Notes under the pieces: generated by a model
The model's input: only the letters and a program-made list of their open reading frames with translations
Told to the model about the DNA's origin: nothing
The model's database searches: none
Position numbers and translations under genes: made by a program
Source of the DNA: Alphaproteobacteria bacterium
GTDB taxonomy: Bacteria; Pseudomonadota; Alphaproteobacteria; Rhizobiales; JAKIUO01
Direction: 5' to 3'
DNA: 33,518 nt
NCBI GenBank assembly: GCA_024279115.1
Contig: JAJRRW010000110.1
Span: 1-33,518 of the forward strand
Part shown: positions 29,697 to 33,518 of the stretch, piece by piece
Numbering within the stretch: the first letter of the stretch is position 1
How the letters are laid out: each line of letters starts with the position of its first letter

Positions 29697-29868
29697 GTAT
29701 GTAGGGTGTCAATAGCGACGCGTATTGCACCGATTTGGTGTGATCGTGCAGCACTAGACTTTTCAAATGAGAGCCGAGTTTGTTGTGTTCCTCTTTTGCT
29801 GGGGAGCCTCAACGGCTATTGTTGACATAATGCAATCCTAGGCTTGAAAATTATCTGGACCAGACCAA

Positions 29869-30132
29869 ATGCGCACATTGATAAAACTGGTATTGCCTTT
29901 ACTGGCGCTCGCACTGTTTGCTGGCATTTACGTCATGAAGGTCGAGACCTGGCAATTGAAGCGCGAAGCCAAAAAGCTTGAGCGTCAGATCGATAAGGAA
30001 CAGCGCGCCATCCTGGAGCTGCGCGCCGAATGGGCCTATCTCACGCGCCCGCAGCGCATAGAGAGACTGGCGCGACAGCACCTCAAAATGCGCCCGCCAA
30101 AAGCCGATCAGATTATTGTGCTGGAGAAGTAG
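29869..30132 (+). CDS. ftsL: Cell-division protein FtsL-like
   Basis: 87 aa, N-terminal TM, coiled coil, 'LRAEWAYLTRPQRIERLARQHLKMRPPKADQII' typical of alphaproteobacterial FtsL; follows rsmH. Confidence 0.85.
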   Translation: MRTLIKLVLPLLALALFAGIYVMKVETWQLKREAKKLERQIDKEQRAILELRAEWAYLTRPQRIERLARQHLKMRPPKADQIIVLEK

Positions 30133-30150
30133 GAGAAGTAGGAGAAGTAG
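30124..30150 (+). repeat. Triple tandem 9-bp repeat over the ftsL stop codon
   Basis: GAGAAGTAG x3; each unit encodes E-K-stop. Confidence 0.95.
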
Positions 30151-30278
30151 TTTTAAAGTGTATTTCATAAACTGTCACCATAACTCCACCGTAACTCCAA
30201 ATATAACGAGATAGTTTCCTGGCCAGATTAACACCACTTGTTATCTCCAGGTGCCCCCAGCTCGGCCCGGGCAAACAA

Positions 30279-30704
30279 TCAATCCGGCCTTGTCAGATTG
30301 TTGAGCTTTTTCTTGCCCAGTAATTTGAGCAAAATGCTTCTGCCGAATTTGAGTATCGGGTAGAGAAAGCGCGATAGCGGCTTTAATTTAAATACCAGAT
30401 AGTTCAAGCGGTTAAAGACCCCTGTGCGGGTGCTCATCAGGGCCAGCATATGGATGGCATCGGCCCCGTGATAAAACTCTTCGCTGATTTTCAACACAAA
30501 GCCCTCGTCCATATCAATGCCACGTGCGTTGATTTCGGCCATGATTGGTGGGTTATCCCGGGCGTTCAATATTGACATGCCGCCTGCCGCCTGCCTTATG
30601 GCGAGCACTCGACAATAATTTCTGCACACCGGGCAATCTTGATCATAAACGAGGATCATGTTCGCTGGGGTCTGGTCCGGTGGTGTCTTGTTCGGTGGTG
30701 TCAT
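30279..30704 (-). CDS. DCC-family (DUF393) thiol-disulfide oxidoreductase-like protein
   Basis: 'LVYDQDCPVCRNYC' DxxCxxC motif near N-terminus and 'GADAIHMLALMS'. Confidence 0.85.
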   Translation of the reverse strand: MTPPNKTPPDQTPANMILVYDQDCPVCRNYCRVLAIRQAAGGMSILNARDNPPIMAEINARGIDMDEGFVLKISEEFYHGADAIHMLALMSTRTGVFNRLNYLVFKLKPLSRFLYPILKFGRSILLKLLGKKKLNNLTRPD

Positions 30705-31219
30705 GGCTGGTAGACGACTTCGCCAGCATATTTTTTGCCGCAGACCTCACCGGAATAGGTAAATTTGTCGCTTTGCGGCCACCGCAGTTCGACGACTGAG
30801 TGTTTGACCCATTTCGTGCCGACGGGACTGCGAGAGAACTCGCGTTCTCTGATCACAAACCGTAAATCCCTATTTGCCAGATGCGGGTTATCGGTCAGGA
30901 AAATCAAAAATTCAGCTCTGCCTATTTTGCGACATCTGAAAACGTAGCGAAAATTGGCATCGCGGAAACCTTTGCCGATATATTTTCTTTTGGAAATTCT
31001 TTTGGGTTTTGAGCGGATATCAAACAATCGCAACTTGGCCCTGTTGTTTGGCTGGGTGTACATGCCGTAGCCGCCAAGTTTCCAGGGGTTGATAAGTTCT
31101 CGTGACACCAGGTTCAAGTGAACAATGATCCAGGAGGTATGCACCACCAGCAGCCCGGCAACAATATAGTGCAAGGCGGACCAGTTTTTGAACTTTAACA
31201 AGGAGCTATCCGGTAACAT
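30701..31219 (-). CDS. Membrane-anchored protein of unknown function
   Basis: N-terminal TM, 'PWKLGGYGMYTQPN' segment, overlaps DCC gene and upstream membrane gene; start at internal ATG 31219. Confidence 0.7.
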   Translation of the reverse strand: MLPDSSLLKFKNWSALHYIVAGLLVVHTSWIIVHLNLVSRELINPWKLGGYGMYTQPNNRAKLRLFDIRSKPKRISKRKYIGKGFRDANFRYVFRCRKIGRAEFLIFLTDNPHLANRDLRFVIREREFSRSPVGTKWVKHSVVELRWPQSDKFTYSGEVCGKKYAGEVVYQP

Positions 31220-32051
31220 GATCAATAAAACTCCCAATACCGTGCGTATCTATCAACAGCAATGCCACACATATGGCAAGCAGCCGGTAAGACATGCCAA
31301 CCCGGAAGGCCAGACATAGAAGCGCAATATTCAAAACCTGAAAATTCATTTCATCGGCATAAAATCCGGCGCCGATCAAAAAGCTGATTTCGACAAAGAG
31401 AAACAGCAGTGAACGAACGCCCAGGATCAGCAAAATACCAACAGCAAATTGCCATGCCATAATGAAGATGCCGATAAAGCGGTGCCAGCCGCAGGGCGAC
31501 TGTAATGTCGCTTCCGTGCAAAGAAACTGGAATAAATTTTCTGTGGTACTGCCATAATAACTTAGATAGGCAATGTATGAGCCATCCCAATAGGTGCCGA
31601 CCAGCGCTTTTTGAGCAAAAGCAGCAATCATTACCACGCCAAGTGTGATCCGCAGATAATCGGCATAAAGGGCGCTGTCCCAGTAACGTGCAAACAGCAT
31701 GGCAACCGGTATGGTCCACACGGCCAGCCAGCTGTGATTGGCATAAGTGGCCCAGCTGTCAATTATGGATGGCAGCAACAAAAGGCAAAAGATCCAAATA
31801 GCAATGCGGCTGAATTTTTTGGAAAGAACAAATGGTAGTGTCAACAACATGCCAATTGTGATCGCCAAAAGTGGCATGTCGAAATCAGCGTTGAACCCGG
31901 CCAATCCGCCGGCTTTTTCAAAAGCGACCGACATCATCGCCGTCATCAGCGCTATGCGCATCAGCTTGCCGGTGGAAGTATCTGCTGTAACGTCTTTGCT
32001 TGGCCAAAGAAAACCTGAAACTCTGGGAGCTATATCTGTTAGGGCAATCAT
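31206..32051 (-). CDS. Multi-TM membrane protein (possibly HTTM-like)
   Basis: 281-aa strongly hydrophobic ORF overlapping the downstream genes in an apparent operon. Confidence 0.72.
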   Translation of the reverse strand: MIALTDIAPRVSGFLWPSKDVTADTSTGKLMRIALMTAMMSVAFEKAGGLAGFNADFDMPLLAITIGMLLTLPFVLSKKFSRIAIWIFCLLLLPSIIDSWATYANHSWLAVWTIPVAMLFARYWDSALYADYLRITLGVVMIAAFAQKALVGTYWDGSYIAYLSYYGSTTENLFQFLCTEATLQSPCGWHRFIGIFIMAWQFAVGILLILGVRSLLFLFVEISFLIGAGFYADEMNFQVLNIALLCLAFRVGMSYRLLAICVALLLIDTHGIGSFIDHVTG

Positions 32052-32088
32052 TAAATTTCTTAAAAAAATCCGCTATTAGAATTACATA

Positions 32089-32127
32089 ATTATCATATTA
32101 CCGCGCCAAGATTATCACGTTATTACG
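32089..32127. promoter_or_regulatory. Direct repeat with 22-bp spacing upstream of the membrane/DCC operon
   Basis: ATTATCATATTACCGCG (32089-32105) and ATTATCACGTTATTACG (32111-32127). Confidence 0.45.
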
Positions 32128-32201
32128 CAGAGCGTTACCAATTTCTTAAAGCAAATACGGGGCTTGGGGAAAGAGGCTAAAATGCTATGATGATGACCAT
32201 T

Positions 32202-32543
32202 TTATGCACACGCCCGCTCGGCGCATATCGACAAATTGGCACGAAAAGCCTCAAAATGAGGACTGGCAAACGCTGGTGCAAGGTTTTGGAAATGTGCAAC
32301 AGGCGTGGCTCTTAGATGCCCTTCCGGGCTATCGGGTGTAAATATAGAACCCCAAAATCTACGGAGATAAAAAGCAATCCCTTTGGGGGCTGCGGTTTCA
32401 ATAAATGGGTGATTTTGAAACCCTGTTTCGGTGTGATGTTCGGGTTTATTTTCCATTGAAGCCCGCTCACTGCTTTGCAATGAGATTGAAACAGAAGTAA
32501 ACAAGACGAACAAAACCGCCACTATGTATATTGTAATTCTCAC
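32202..32543 (-). pseudogene. Short exported/membrane-anchored ORF, possibly truncated MBL-fold (NAPE-PLD-like) hydrolase
   Basis: 'HHTETGFQNHP...KGIAFYLRRFWGSIF' resembles the N-terminus of NAPE-PLD/UlaG-like MBL hydrolases, but the catalytic HxHxDH region is absent. Confidence 0.35.
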
Positions 32544-32599
32544 CGTAATTCCGCAATTCTGTAATATCTACCCTAGAATCATGAAATCCTCGCACGATC

Positions 32600-33109
32600 T
32601 CAGGCCTTAATGACCATCCAATAGAGATTGGCAAGCGGCACCACCGTTGCCAAGGTTCCAAGCGAATACCATATTTTCCCGTACAGCCAGTACCGCTCTG
32701 GAATTTCACCGGTTACTGCAAATTTTCGCGCCATGCGTGATTGAATAATCTGTATTGGTATCAAAACAGTACCCCAGATAACCCCGGAAATTACGAACAA
32801 TGTATAGCCCCACCATAGCCAGCGCTCTGCATAAATTTCTGCCAGAATGTTCTCGTTCATATGGAAAACCATACCGAATGCGGAAATTGCCAAAATAACC
32901 ACACCGCCAAGGGTAAACACCTTGTCGGTTTGTATGACCTGTCTTTGCGCAAACGCGACGATGCGGTAGTCACCTGTCCGGTCTGCCATGGCCTTCCACC
33001 ACGCGGTGACAATAATATTGCCCATAAAAATAATGACCCCGAACAGATGCATGATTTTTAGAGTGTTGTAATCGAGATAACCCCCAATGATTTCACCAAA
33101 TAGACTCAT
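32600..33109 (-). CDS. DUF2269-like integral membrane protein
   Basis: 169 aa, four predicted TMs, 'LKIMHLFGVIIFMGNIIVTAWWKAMAD' typical of the DUF2269 group. Confidence 0.72.
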   Translation of the reverse strand: MSLFGEIIGGYLDYNTLKIMHLFGVIIFMGNIIVTAWWKAMADRTGDYRIVAFAQRQVIQTDKVFTLGGVVILAISAFGMVFHMNENILAEIYAERWLWWGYTLFVISGVIWGTVLIPIQIIQSRMARKFAVTGEIPERYWLYGKIWYSLGTLATVVPLANLYWMVIKA

Positions 33110-33233
33110 TTTCGCCTTCCTGCTGCCGTGTGGCTACGCGATGCTGTTGCTGGACGACCGGCTGCCGGATGCTGCCAAATCAGAGGGGTTTCTGGCTGAA
33201 ATGCTCATTGGAAATTGAATCTGAGTTACAGTA

Positions 33234-33410
33234 ATGGTATGGACGGATTACGGTGGTTTGCGGCGTACCTTTGCGGATGTCCACCGGCGCTATACCGGCT
33301 ATGTCAACGCCCGTATGCGGGGCACGGGCCATTTGTGGCAGGGGCGGTTTGGTTCGGTGGTGATGGATGAGGAGCACTTAGAAGTGGCTCGGTTTGTTTG
33401 TACAGTCTGA
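33234..33410 (+). pseudogene. Fragment of REP-associated tyrosine transposase (RAYT / Y1_Tnp)
   Basis: Frame reads GLRRTFADVHRRYTGYVNARMRGTGHLWQGRFGSVVMDEEHLEVARFVCTV*, matching the central/C-terminal RAYT pattern; N-terminal HUH region missing. Confidence 0.75.
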
Positions 33411-33518
33411 ACGTGTTTTATAAGTGGGTTCTGGCCTTTTTCATGCTGCGACCGGGATTGGCTGCTGCTGGTTGAAATAAACCTGATCCGGGGTTTGCCG
33501 GTCAAGCGATGAATGGGG

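Noticed and set aside
29604-29825. 73-aa plus-strand ORF between rsmH and ftsL
   Set aside because: Runs through the nested hairpin element, cysteine-rich atypical composition and no recognisable family; treated as noncoding.

Overview
The window looks like an alphaproteobacterial chromosomal segment (inferred from gene content: MlaEFD-type transporter, hisS-hisZ-hisG operon, mraZ-rsmH-ftsL). Recognisable blocks, left to right: a TDT/SLAC1-like transporter; a metallophosphoesterase and a divergent NUDIX hydrolase; an MCE/Mla lipid-transport operon (STAS-fused permease, ATPase, MCE protein, auxiliary lipoprotein); a compact Calvin-cycle cassette (divergent LysR regulator, form I RuBisCO cbbL-cbbS, then cbbQ-cbbO activase); a DUF1330-like protein and small hypotheticals; hisG/hisZ/hisS on the minus strand; rhodanese; a divergent EF-G-like GTPase; a VOC protein; a YHS-like protein; a methyl-accepting chemotaxis protein with an internally duplicated sensor region; a PilZ protein; a gene-poor region of about 1.2 kb rich in inverted repeats; mraZ-rsmH-ftsL, after which the usual division/cell-wall gene order stops; a minus-strand operon of a multi-TM protein, an unknown protein and a DCC-family thiol-disulfide protein; a truncated MBL-like ORF; a DUF2269-like membrane protein; and a RAYT (Y1 transposase) remnant at the right edge. 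The main candidates for a second look are the stacked inverted repeats around cbbLS, the structured elements upstream of mraZ and between rsmH and ftsL, the duplicated GYGGxIxHxKxYII domain in the chemoreceptor, and the membrane/DCC operon with a two-helical-turn direct repeat in its promoter region. No tRNA, rRNA or CRISPR array was found. All family calls are from reading the sequence; no database search was run.
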